From: Clavelina lepadiformis | Lineage: Eukaryota; Chordata; Ascidiacea; Aplousobranchia; Clavelinidae | DNA length: 64,000 nt | Assembly: GCF_947623445.1 (NCBI RefSeq) | Contig: NC_135248.1 | Location: forward strand, 3,906,977 to 3,970,976 | Reading direction: 5' to 3' | Part shown: piece by piece, positions 50,135 to 59,355 of the stretch | How the letters are laid out: each line of letters opens with the position of its first letter | Position numbering within the stretch: position 1 is the first letter of the stretch | Translations under genes and position numbers: made by a program | Notes under the pieces: generated by a model | Told to the model about the DNA's origin: nothing | The model's input: the letters and a program-made list of their open reading frames with translations, nothing else | The model's database searches: none

Positions 50135-50665
50135 GAATGAGTGAATATTAGCTTTCTAGTTTACATCAATTTAGCCTTTTTTAAAATTTACCAACTAAGC
50201 AACCCAGTTAAATGTAGAATGTCACACGCAATATAACATATTGATGTAAATCCCAATGTAATTTTTCAATCGTATTTTGACCTTTTTGTTACTCAGTTCA
50301 TACAACATTATAGTAGTATTCAGAAAACTTATCAATACAAAAGCTATAAATTGGTAGCATTTAAAAATATTGTTATTTGTTGAGATTGTATGTTGTGTTA
50401 GTAGTTCAAACAAACTACATAACTTTAATGTTTCATAAACACGCAGTTCCACTATACTCATGTTTTGATTAAGTTATCAATTATATATGTAATAAACCCA
50501 CTATTGAGATTGCGACAATAAAAATTTGCATCGATTCATGCTGTTGATCATCTGCAACTTTTACCTGAATTGATAAGCATTGATTTGAAAGGCCGATATC
50601 GGACATTGTGTTCGACTCTAGCAACAGAACAGCTTTGCATCACTCAATCCAGTAAAAGCAAAATC

Positions 50666-50743
50666 TGCTGTGACCTGGATTCGAACCAGGGTTGCCACGG
50701 CCACAACGTGTAGTACTAACCACTAGGCCTATACGATCACAGC
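50666..50743 (-). tRNA. tRNA-His-GTG: tRNA-His(GTG), pair 54, 6-base D-arm insertion
   Basis: 78 bases: an extra AGGCCT in the D arm creates the palindrome TAGGCCTA inside the A box. C27 to A as well. Probably disabled unless the insertion is removed. Confidence 0.7.
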
Positions 50744-50751
50744 TGGATAAG

Positions 50752-50823
50752 TAGCAGAGGATGGTTTCGATCCATCGAACTCTGGGTTATGGGCCCAGCA
50801 CGCTTCCGCTGCGCCACTCTGCT
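50752..50823 (-). tRNA. tRNA-iMet-CAT: tRNA-iMet(CAT), pair 54
   Basis: G46 to T in the variable loop. Confidence 0.85.
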
Positions 50824-51354
50824 GAATGAGTGAATATTAGCTTTCTAGTTTACATCAATTTTACCCTTTTTTAAAATTTACCAACTAAGCAACCCAGTTA
50901 AATGTAAAATGTCACACGCAATATAACATATTTTATGTAAACTCCAATGTAATTTTTCAATCGTATTTTGACCATTTTGTTACTCAGTTCATACAACATT
51001 ATAGTAGTATTCAGAAAACTTATCAACACAAAAGCTATAAATTGGTAGCATTTGAAAATACTGTTATTTGTGTAGATTGTATGTTGTGTTAGTAGTTCAA
51101 ACAAACTACATAACTTTAATGTTTCATAAACACGCAGTTCCACTACTCATGTGTTGATTAAGTTATCAATTATATATGTAATAAACCCACTATTGAGATT
51201 GCGACAATAAAAATTTGCATCGATTCATGCTGTTGATCATCTGCAACTTTTACCTGAATTGATAAGCATTGATTTGAAAGGCCGATATCGGACATTGTGT
51301 TCGACTCTAGCAACAGAACAGCTTTGCATCACTCAATCCAGTAAAAGCAAAATC

Positions 51355-51426
51355 TGCTGTGACCTGGATTCGAACCAGGGTTGCCACGGCCACAACGTGG
51401 AGTACTAACGACTATACGATCACAGC
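51355..51426 (-). tRNA. tRNA-His-GTG: tRNA-His(GTG), pair 55
   Basis: One D-arm G to C change. First gene of the 2,940-bp right-edge repeat. Confidence 0.85.
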
Positions 51427-51434
51427 TGTATAAG

Positions 51435-51506
51435 TAGCAGAGGATGGTTTCGAACCATCGACCTCTGGGTTATGGGCCCAGCACGCTTCCGCTGCGCCAC
51501 ACTGCT
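51435..51506 (-). tRNA. tRNA-iMet-CAT: tRNA-iMet(CAT) with T54, pair 55
   Basis: A54, an initiator hallmark, is T, giving an elongator-like T loop TTCGAAA. A6 to T in the acceptor stem as well. Confidence 0.75.
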
Positions 51507-51791
51507 GAATGAGTGAATATTAGCTTTCTAGTTTAGATCAATTTTAGCATATTTTAAAATTTACCAAATAAGCAACACAGTTAAAATGATTAAGTTATCA
51601 ATTACTGCATATATGTAGCAAACTCACTTTTGAGATTGCGACATTAAAAATTTACATAGATTCATGCTGTTGATCATCTGCAACTTTTACCTGAATTGAT
51701 AAGCATTGATTTGAAAGGCCGATATCGGACATTGTGTTCGACTCTAGCAACAGAACAGCTTTGCATCACTCAATCCAGTAAAAGCAAAATT

Positions 51792-51863
51792 TGCTGTGAC
51801 CTGGATTCGAACCAGGGATGCCACGGCCACAACGTGGAGTACTAACGACTATACGATCACAAC
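51792..51863 (-). tRNA. tRNA-His-GTG: tRNA-His(GTG), pair 56
   Basis: C2 to T, a D-arm change and a change 3' of the anticodon stem. Confidence 0.75.
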
Positions 51864-51871
51864 TGTATAAG

Positions 51872-51943
51872 TAGCAGAGGATGGTTTCGAACCATCGACC
51901 TCTGGGTTATGGGCCCAGCACGCTTCCGCTGCGCCACACTGCT
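51872..51943 (-). tRNA. tRNA-iMet-CAT: tRNA-iMet(CAT) with T54, pair 56
   Basis: T54 and A6 to T, as pair 55. Confidence 0.75.
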
Positions 51944-52228
51944 GAATGAGTGAATATTAGCTTTCTAGTTTAGATCAATTTTAGCATATTTTAAAATTTA
52001 CCAAATAAGCAACACAGTTAAAATGATTAAGTTATCAATTACTGTATATATGTAGCAAACTCACTTTTGAGATTGCGACATTAAAAATTTACATAGATTC
52101 ATGCTGTTGATCATCTGCAACTTTTAGCTGAATTGATAAGCATTGATTTGAAAGGCCGATATCGGACATTGTGTTCGACTCTAGCAACAGAACAGCTTTG
52201 CATCACTCAATCCAGTAAAAGAAAAATT

Positions 52229-52300
52229 TGCTGTGACCTGGATTCGAACCAGGGTTGCCACGGCCACAACGTGGAGTACTAACCATTATGCGATCACAGC
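52229..52300 (-). tRNA. tRNA-His-GTG: tRNA-His(GTG), pair 57
   Basis: Two D-arm changes at positions 11-16. Confidence 0.8.
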
Positions 52301-52308
52301 TGGATAAG

Positions 52309-52380
52309 TAGCAGAGGATGTTTTCGATCCATCGACCTCTGGGTTATGGGCCCAGCACGCTTCCGCTGCGCCACTTTGCT
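52309..52380 (-). tRNA. tRNA-iMet-CAT: tRNA-iMet(CAT), pair 57
   Basis: C61 to A breaks G53:C61 and the B box; G5 to A. Confidence 0.7.
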
Positions 52381-52916
52381 GAATGAGTGAATATTAGCTT
52401 TCTAGTTTACATCAATTTTACCCTTTTTTAAAATTTACCAACTAAGCAACCCAGTTAAATGTAGAATGTCACACGCAATATAACATATTGATGTAAACCC
52501 CAATGTAATTTTTCAATCGTATTTGACCTTTTTGTTACTCAGTTCATACAACGTTATAGTAGTATTCAGAAAACTTATCAACACAAAAGCTATAAATTGG
52601 TAGCATTTGAAAATACTGTTATTTGTTGAGATTGTATGTTGTGTTAGTAGTTCAAACAAACTACATAAATACATAACTTTAATGTTTTATAAACACGCAG
52701 TTCCACTACTCATGTTTTGATTAAATTATCAATTATATATGTAAAAACCCATTATTGATATTGCGACAATAAAAATTTGCCTCGATTCATGCTGTTGATC
52801 ATCTGCAACTTTTACCTGAATTGATAAGCATTGATTTGAAAGGCCGATATCGGACATTGTGTTCGACTCTAGCAACAGAACAGCTTTGCATCACTCAATC
52901 CAGTAAAAGCAAAATC

Positions 52917-52994
52917 TGCTGTGACCTGGATTCGAACCAGGGTTGCCACGGCCACAACGTGTAGTACTAACCACTAGGCCTATACGATCACAGC
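52917..52994 (-). tRNA. tRNA-His-GTG: tRNA-His(GTG), pair 58, 6-base D-arm insertion
   Basis: Same AGGCCT insertion and A27 as pair 54. Confidence 0.7.
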
Positions 52995-53002
52995 TGGATA
53001 AG

Positions 53003-53074
53003 TAGCAGAGGATGGTTTCGTTCCATCGACCTCTGGGTTATGGGCCCAGCACGCTTCCGCTGCGCCACTCTGCT
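53003..53074 (-). tRNA. tRNA-iMet-CAT: tRNA-iMet(CAT), pair 58
   Basis: T55 to A in the T loop and B box. Confidence 0.75.
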
Positions 53075-53613
53075 GAATGAGTGAATATTAGCTTTCTAGT
53101 TTACATCAATTTTACCCTTTTTTAAAATTTACCAACTAAGCAACCCAGTTAAATGTAAAATGTCACACGCAATATAACATATTTTATGTAAACTCCAATG
53201 TAATTTTTCAATCGTATTTTGACCTTTTTGTTACTCAGTTCATACAACATTATAGTAGTATTCAGAAAACTTATCAACACAAAAGCTATAAATTGGTAGC
53301 ATTTGAAAATACTGTTATTTGTGTAGATTGTATGTTGTGTTAGTAGTTCAAACAAACTACATAAATACATAACTTTAATGTTTTATAAACACGCAGTTCC
53401 ACTACTCATGTTTTGATTAAATTATCAATTATATATGTAATAAACCCATTATTGAAATTGCGACAATAAAAATTTGCATCGATTCATGCTGTTGATCATC
53501 TGCAACTTTTACCTGAATTGATAAGCATTGATTTGAAAGGCCGATATCGGACATTGTGTTCGACTCTAGCAACAGAACAGCTTTGCATCACTCAATCCAG
53601 TAAAAGCAAAATC

Positions 53614-53685
53614 TGCTGTGACCTGGATTCGAACCAGGGTTGCCACGGCCACAACGTGGAGTACTAACCACTATACGATCACAGC
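53614..53685 (-). tRNA. tRNA-His-GTG: tRNA-His(GTG), pair 59
   Basis: Reference sequence. Confidence 0.95.
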
Positions 53686-53693
53686 TGGATAAG

Positions 53694-53765
53694 TAGCAGA
53701 GGATGGTTTCGATCCATCGACCTCTGGGTTATGGGCCTAGCACGCTTCCGCTGCGCCACTCTGCT
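53694..53765 (-). tRNA. tRNA-iMet-CAT: tRNA-iMet(CAT), pair 59
   Basis: G29 to A (29:41 mismatch). Confidence 0.8.
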
Positions 53766-54294
53766 GAATGAGTGAATATTAGCTTTCTAGTTTGCATCAA
53801 TTTAGCCTTTTTTTAAATTTACCAACTAAGCAACCCAGTTAAATGTAGAATGTCACACGCAATATAACATATTGATGTAAACCCCAATGTAATTTTTCAA
53901 TCGTATTTTGACCTTTTTGTTACTCAGTTCATACAACATTATAGTAGTATTCAGAAAACTTATCAACACAAAAGCTATAAATTGGTAGCATTTGAAAATA
54001 CTGTTATTTGTGTAGATTGTATGTTGTGTTAGTAGTTCAAACAAACTACATAACTTTAATGTTTCATAAACACGCAGTTCCACTACTCATGTGTTGATTA
54101 AGTTATCAATTATATATGTAATAAACCCACTATTGAGATTGCGACAATAAAAATTTGCATCGATTCATGCTGTTGATCATCTGCAACTTTTAGCTGAATT
54201 GATAAGCATTGATTTGAAAGGCCGATATCGGACATTGTGTTCGACTCTAGCAACAGAACAGCTTTGCATCACTCAATCCAGTAAAAGCAAAATC

Positions 54295-54366
54295 TGCTGT
54301 GACCTGGATTCGAACCAGGGTTGCCACGGCCACAACGTGGAGTACTAACGACTATACGATCACAGC
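54295..54366 (-). tRNA. tRNA-His-GTG: tRNA-His(GTG), pair 60
   Basis: D-arm G to C change, as pair 55. Confidence 0.85.
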
Positions 54367-54374
54367 TGGATAAG

Positions 54375-54446
54375 TAGCAGAGGATGGTTTCGATCCATCG
54401 ACCTCTGGGTTATGGGCCCAGCACGCTTCCGCTGCGCCACACTGCT
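54375..54446 (-). tRNA. tRNA-iMet-CAT: tRNA-iMet(CAT), pair 60
   Basis: A6 to T; A54 is kept, unlike its 2,940-bp partner pair 55. Confidence 0.85.
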
Positions 54447-54731
54447 GAATGAGTGAATATTAGCTTTCTAGTTTAAATCAATTTTAGCATATTTTAAAAT
54501 TTACCAACTAAGCAACACAGTTAAAATGATTAAGTTATCAATTACTGTATATATGTAGCAAACTCACTTTTGAGATTGCGACATTAAAAATTTACATAGA
54601 TTCATGCTGTTGATCATCTGCAAGTTTTAGCTGAATTGATAAGCATTGATTTGAAAGGCCGATATCGGACATTGTGTTCGACTCTAGCAACAGAACAGCT
54701 TTGCATCACTCAATCCAGTAAAAGAAAAATT

Positions 54732-54803
54732 TGCTGTGACCTGGATTCGAACCAGGGTTGCCACGGCCACAACGTGGAGTACTAACCATTATGCGATCAC
54801 AGC
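54732..54803 (-). tRNA. tRNA-His-GTG: tRNA-His(GTG), pair 61
   Basis: Same D-arm changes as pair 57. Confidence 0.8.
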
Positions 54804-54811
54804 TGGATAAG

Positions 54812-54883
54812 TAGCAGAGGATGGTTTCGATCCATCGACCTCTGGGTTATGGGCCCAGCACGCTTCCGCTGCGCCACACTGCT
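54812..54883 (-). tRNA. tRNA-iMet-CAT: tRNA-iMet(CAT), pair 61
   Basis: A6 to T. Confidence 0.85.
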
Positions 54884-55168
54884 GAATGAGTGAATATTAG
54901 CTTTCTAGTTTAGATCAATTTTAGCATATTTTAAAATTTACCAAATAAGCAACACAGTTAAAATGATTAAGTTATCAATTACTGTATATATGTAATAAAC
55001 ACACTTTTGAGATTGCGACATTAAAAATTTACATAGATTCATGCTGTTGATCATCTGCAACTTTTACCTGAATTGATAAGCATTGATTTGAAAGGCCGAT
55101 ATCGGACATTGTGTTCGACTCTAGCAACAGAACAGCTTTGCATCACTCAATCCAGTAAAAGAAAAATT

Positions 55169-55240
55169 TGCTGTGACCTGGATTCGAACCAGGGTTGCCA
55201 CGGCCACAACGTTGAGTACTAACCATTATGCGATCACAGC
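55169..55240 (-). tRNA. tRNA-His-GTG: tRNA-His(GTG), pair 62
   Basis: C28 to A plus the pair 57 D-arm changes. Confidence 0.75.
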
Positions 55241-55248
55241 TGGATAAG

Positions 55249-55320
55249 TAGCAGAGGATGTTTTCGATCCATCGACCTCTGGGTTATGGGCCCAGCACGC
55301 TTCCGCTGCGCCACTTTGCT
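55249..55320 (-). tRNA. tRNA-iMet-CAT: tRNA-iMet(CAT), pair 62
   Basis: C61 to A and G5 to A, as pair 57. Confidence 0.7.
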
Positions 55321-55856
55321 GAATGAGTGAATATTAGCTTTCTAGTTTACATCAATTTTACCCTTTTTTAAAATTTACCAACTAAGCAACCCAGTTAAAT
55401 GTAGAATGTCACACGCAATATAACATATTGATGTAAACCCCAATGTAATTTTTCAATCGTATTTGACCTTTTTGTTACTCAGTTCATACAACATTATAGT
55501 AGTATTCAGAAAACTTATCAACACAAAAGCTATAAATTGGTAGCATTTGAAAATACTGTTATTTGTTGAGATTGTATGTTGTTTTAGTAGTTCAAACAAA
55601 CTACATAAATACATAACTTTAATGTTTTATAAACACGCAGTTCCACTACTCATGTTTTGATTAAATTAACAATTATATATGTAAAAACCCACTATTGATA
55701 TTGCGACAATAAAAATTTGCCTCGTTTCATGCTGTTGATCATCTGCAACTTTTACCTGAATTGATAAGCATTGATTTGAAAGGCCGATATCGGACATTGT
55801 GTTCGACTCTAGCAACAGAACAGCTTTGCATCACTCAATCCAGTAAAAGCAAAATC

Positions 55857-55928
55857 TGCTGTGACCTGGATTCGAACCAGGGTTGCCACGGCCACAACGT
55901 GGAGTACTAACCACTATACGATCACAGC
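55857..55928 (-). tRNA. tRNA-His-GTG: tRNA-His(GTG), pair 63
   Basis: Reference sequence. Confidence 0.95.
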
Positions 55929-55936
55929 TGGATAAG

Positions 55937-56008
55937 TAGCAGAGGATGGTTTCGATCCACGGACCTCTGGGTTATGGGCCCAGCACGCTTCCGCTGCGCC
56001 ACTCTGAT
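55937..56008 (-). tRNA. tRNA-iMet-CAT: tRNA-iMet(CAT), pair 63
   Basis: G2 to T and two changes at positions 48-50. Confidence 0.75.
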
Positions 56009-56287
56009 GAATGAGTGAATATTAGCTTTCTAGTTTACATCAATTTTAGTATATTTTAAAATTTACCAACTAAGCAACACAGTTAAAATGATTAAGTTAT
56101 CAATTATATATGTTATAAACTCACTATTGAGATTGCGACATTAAAAATTTACATAGATTCATGCTGTTGATCATCTGCAACTTTAGCTTAATTGATAAGC
56201 AATGATTTGAAAGGCCGATAGTGGACATTGTGTTACACTTTCGCAACAGAACAGCTTTGCATCACTCAATCCAGTAAAAGCAAAATC

Positions 56288-56365
56288 TGCTGTGACCTGG
56301 ATTCGAACCAGGGTTGCCACGGCCACAACGTGTAGTACTAACCACTAGGCCTATACGATCACAGC
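56288..56365 (-). tRNA. tRNA-His-GTG: tRNA-His(GTG), pair 64, 6-base D-arm insertion
   Basis: AGGCCT insertion and A27, as pairs 54 and 58. Confidence 0.7.
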
Positions 56366-56373
56366 TGGATAAG

Positions 56374-56445
56374 TAGCAGAGGATGGTTTCGATCCATCGA
56401 CCTCTGGGTTATGGGCCCAGCACGCTTCCGCTGCGCCACTCTGCT
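56374..56445 (-). tRNA. tRNA-iMet-CAT: tRNA-iMet(CAT), pair 64
   Basis: Reference sequence, although its surroundings are the most diverged of the array. Confidence 0.95.
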
Positions 56446-57520
56446 GAACGAGTGAATATTAGCTTTCTAGTTTACATGACTTTTGGCATTTTTTAAAATT
56501 TACCAACTAAGCAACCCAGTTAAATGTAGAATGTCACACGCAATATAACATATTGATGTAAACCCACAATGTAATTTTTCAATCGTGTTTTGACGTTTCT
56601 GTTACTCAGTTCATGTAAGGTTATAGTAGTATTCAGAAAACGTATCAACACAAAAGCTATAAATTGGTAGCATTTGAAAATACTGTTATTTGTGTAGATT
56701 GTATGTTGTGGTAGGTCAAGCAAGTTTTAAAACTTTAGAGTTTCATAGAAGCGCAATTCCATTTCTCATTTTTGACTAAGGCATAAAGTAATGTGTATTT
56801 AAACCACCTGGGAGTTTGTGACAATAAAATGTTACATTGATTCATGCTGTTGATCATCATATGTTTGTGACCACCTGTGTCCACACAATTTTTTCGTCCC
56901 CCACATTGAAGACGAAAAATAAAATGGATGAGTGAATATAAGTACTGGAATACGGTATTTAATTAAAATACTTATATTTCATTTCTCGTTTATCAAATTT
57001 TATAACGCACAGAAACTGCTAAACATAAAGTTAAAAAAGTGAAATTAAGAAGACGACCTGGTGTTGTGTCCAAGCAACAAATGGTGTATGTAACATGTTA
57101 TCTTTCGGCTACTGTTGTTATGTTAGGTTAATGCTAATTTTATAAAGTTATAATTAATAAATGAACAATAACTCCGTAATGAAGTGGTTGTATGTCGTAC
57201 CGTATGAACGAATACATCAAGATAAAACATTGTCACAGCAACAGCATAAAGACATGTTGCGGCGTTGATCGTAATAGCAAGAAGAGACTGATACTAAAGT
57301 GATAACTCGTAGCCTACTGCACGCACAATAACCGGGAAGCAATCGATTACGTCACGTAGTGTTATGCTTCGCTGATTCGATAGACGAGAATTCTATGTCT
57401 TATACAATCTTATATTACATTAATTGATATACAGTAATAATAATTATCACATCTCTTTGTATGTTTTTTAGAAATTTGCATTCAAACCAGTAGCATTTTT
57501 TTATATATTATGAATTAGGG
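56446..57520. other. Array edge and left flank of the P-like element
   Basis: Up to about 56,858 this is decayed array spacer. Beyond that I see no gene. At 56,935-56,979 a 10-base perfect inverted repeat (aatataagta/tacttatatt) could form a hairpin. At 56,888-56,932 there is a stretch resembling the inner edge of the P-like element's terminal repeat. Confidence 0.7.
57514..57520. repeat. Target-site duplication ATTAGGG, left
   Basis: Matches 63763-63769 exactly. Confidence 0.9.
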
Positions 57521-57895
57521 CAAAGAGATTTAAACACATGAGTAGAAACTTCTCTTTTGCGCATGACGTCATGTTTGTTTCTTTTATTCTCTTGGAGCAT
57601 ATTCTACTTTCTCCACGGTCACGGTTCACTACATAACAATAAACATGCAGACGACGACAATGATTTTCAGATCTGTTTGCTGCTGGAACAGATTAGTCTT
57701 ATTATTAGGGTGCAGTTATTGGGATCCATTGGGTGTTAATTTTAATTGAAATTAATTATTGAAATCAGGTGAGAGTTTTAGGTTCAGCAATTAACTTAGT
57801 TTCAGTTCCTTGAACTGATAATGCTGCTGTTTTGTATCAAGGCATGGCTTAGCCTACTTGAGTTGCGCGGGAAGATTTTTTCGTTCACCACATTT
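57521..57895 (+). repeat. Left 375-bp terminal inverted repeat
   Basis: Pairs with 63388-63762; about six mismatches by eye and no indels, with the outer 190 bp identical. Contains ATGACGTCAT at 57563-57572 and a strong splice donor ATCAG/GTGAGAG at 57768/57769. A 60-codon open frame in it is mirrored at the other end and is not thought to be a gene. Part of the repeat (about 57,667-57,760) recurs in diverged form at about 57,998-58,075. Confidence 0.95.
57563..57572. promoter_or_regulatory. CRE-like palindrome ATGACGTCAT, left end
   Basis: Full match to the CREB/ATF palindrome TGACGTCA, 43 bp inside the element. Candidate promoter element of the plus-strand gene; no TATA box recognised. Confidence 0.5.
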
Positions 57896-58033
57896 CTCTT
57901 CGACCAGGCAATTAGCAACTAAACTCATTACTCATTAGCATAGGCCTTATGTTGCAGGTGTTGTGTCATTAAAATAGGCTACTGAAAGTCTGATTTCAGA
58001 TCTTGTTATTGTGGTGCAGTTGTTGGGATCTAA

Positions 58034-59310
58034 TGGATGTCAACTTGAAGTTAATTATTGAAATAGATTGTGACCCAGAAGACGATGCAGCAAACTTCAT
58101 GTAAGATACGATATGCCTATTAATCAATTAGCCAACTGCTGTTGAGCTTATCCTGTATGGCGGTCACCCAGAGTGTACGTTCTCGCCAATTTATAATAAA
58201 CAGCCAAGCAAAACAACAAATTAATGTAAGTCGTAACGAGTATTTGAAGTAATACTGTACTGATATATTGATGTCATTTAATCTGATAATGAAAATATTT
58301 ATTTGCAGATGTGGACAATGTTTGCATAACTGCACAAGTAATGAAACTTTGCTGGCTCATCAAAAAACTGTTCACGGTATATTTGTTTTTTTGTTTGAAA
58401 CTTATTTCATTTTGAGCTCTATCATTGGCAGATTCCGATTAAAAAAATCAAACAAACTTAATTTTACACTTGTCTTGCAGAATCTTCTTGCAATAATGTT
58501 ACAAGAGAAAAGCTGATGGAATGGTGGGAAACAGTGGGTGGCGTTAAAACAGATCTAACTGCAGATGCGGTTAACTATTTTATGAAGCTATTTTCTTCGT
58601 ACATTTCACCGAATGAACTGTTTCATAAATTCTCCTGTGATGGAATTACGTGCATCCCATCACTATTTTTCTTGCCAAGAAAATTGTCACTGTTTAACAC
58701 GAAAATTGTTTGATGTATTTTTATCACACGTTACCACTGTTGCACACAACAAAAAGGGGAAACACTTGACATTACACAAGTTAACCCGAGACGAAGAATT
58801 CATAATTCAGTACATAGGTGGTTACATTTTGCAGAAACTCACTAAGCGCTGTATAAATCCGAGAGAAATAGATCTATTGTCTTGTTTAACTGATTATAGT
58901 AATGAAACCACTAATAGTTCCTTGATTTCCGCTTTAAATAATAACAATTATGGACATCTTACAGTTCCAGCGAAATCACTAGTGAAATTGTTGATGTATG
59001 TAGAAAGTGTCTTTAGGAAACAAGACATAAAGGAGCACATCATGGAAAGTTGCATGTCTTCTTTGAGTGTTTGTAACATAAAAGATATATTTGAAAATCT
59101 TGTTTTTGATGAATGTTTGCAAAAATTGTGCATGAAAATATGTAAATTTTACGTGAAGATTAGATGCTATCAAAAAGCCAATCATTTAAATTCAGTACTG
59201 CATGTAACCTCTGATCAAAATGTAAGTCTGAGAAAATCATTAAAATGAATGTACATTACATAGTTGTCTTCTTACATGTACTTCGTCAGTTTTAGCTCAA
59301 GAAGGATTAA
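58034..59310 (+). pseudogene. Second transposon gene: C2H2 finger plus transposase-like C-terminal module
   Basis: Probable exons: leader in the left repeat (donor 57769), 57958-58100 with ATG at 58034, 58309-58376, 58481-59221 and 59296-59310. The third encodes CGQC...HQKTVH, a C-x2-C-x12-H-x4-H finger, and continues in frame into the fourth (ESSCNNVTREKLMEWW). The long last frame (58613-59221) contains IIQYIGGYILQKL and a helical tail ending near KFYVKIRCYQKANHL, as seen after the catalytic core of P-like and hAT-like transposases. Frames disagree at two places: about 58079, where one more base would join the start to the finger, and between about 58585 and 58713. I see no short intron that resolves the latter. 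It stops 46 bp before the transposase stop on the other strand. Role unknown; possibly a partner or repressor subunit, now decayed. Confidence 0.65.
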
Positions 59311-59355
59311 GTGTTACTGTATTGTAAGCAGACTGTCAAAACACTCGAAATCAAG

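Larger units (their letters stand above)
51355..56280. repeat. Right-edge 2,940-bp repeat with short units
   Basis: Pairs 55-58 and 60-63 lie 2,940 bp apart. The segment contains short units (at 51507-51791, 51944-52228, 54447-54731, 54884-55168; another at 56009-56287) that keep the tRNAs but lack about 250 bp of spacer, jumping from 'cagttaaa' to 'atgattaagttatc'. These copies are more diverged than the interior, as expected at an array edge. Confidence 0.9.
1..56858 (-). repeat. Tandem array of tRNA-iMet/tRNA-His units
   Basis: About 90 units in head-to-tail order, all with genes on the minus strand. The left edge lies outside the window; the right edge fades at about 56,858, just after the last 'tgctgttgatcat'. 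A full unit (682-691 bp) holds the tRNA pair, about 50 bp of upstream flank, an AT-rich spacer and a conserved block downstream of His. The AT-rich spacer holds open frames of 63-84 codons that I do not regard as genes: many open only with GTG, the frames vary between units, and the short units lack them. An 8-bp step (tacataaa) is present one to three times in different spacers. Apart from the tRNAs and the piggyBac insertion I see no gene in the spacers. Confidence 0.97.

Noticed and set aside
302-54083. Dozens of minus-strand frames of 63-84 codons with a hydrophobic centre in the array spacers
   Set aside because: Many start only at GTG, the reading end shifts between units, short units lack the region, and the similarity is explained by recent homogenisation of AT-rich DNA. 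I see no sign of coding constraint.
1-56858. CRISPR-like or satellite interpretation of the regular repeats
   Set aside because: Unit length, embedded tRNA genes and eukaryotic context exclude CRISPR; it is a gene-bearing tandem array, not a simple satellite.
57557-57739. 60-codon frame in each terminal repeat (also 63544-63726)
   Set aside because: It lies fully in the inverted repeat, overlaps the presumed promoter, and has no recognisable domain.
58585-58713. A short intron reconciling the two frames of the plus gene
   Set aside because: The GT/AG combinations I tried give the wrong phase or an immediate stop; a frameshift is simpler.
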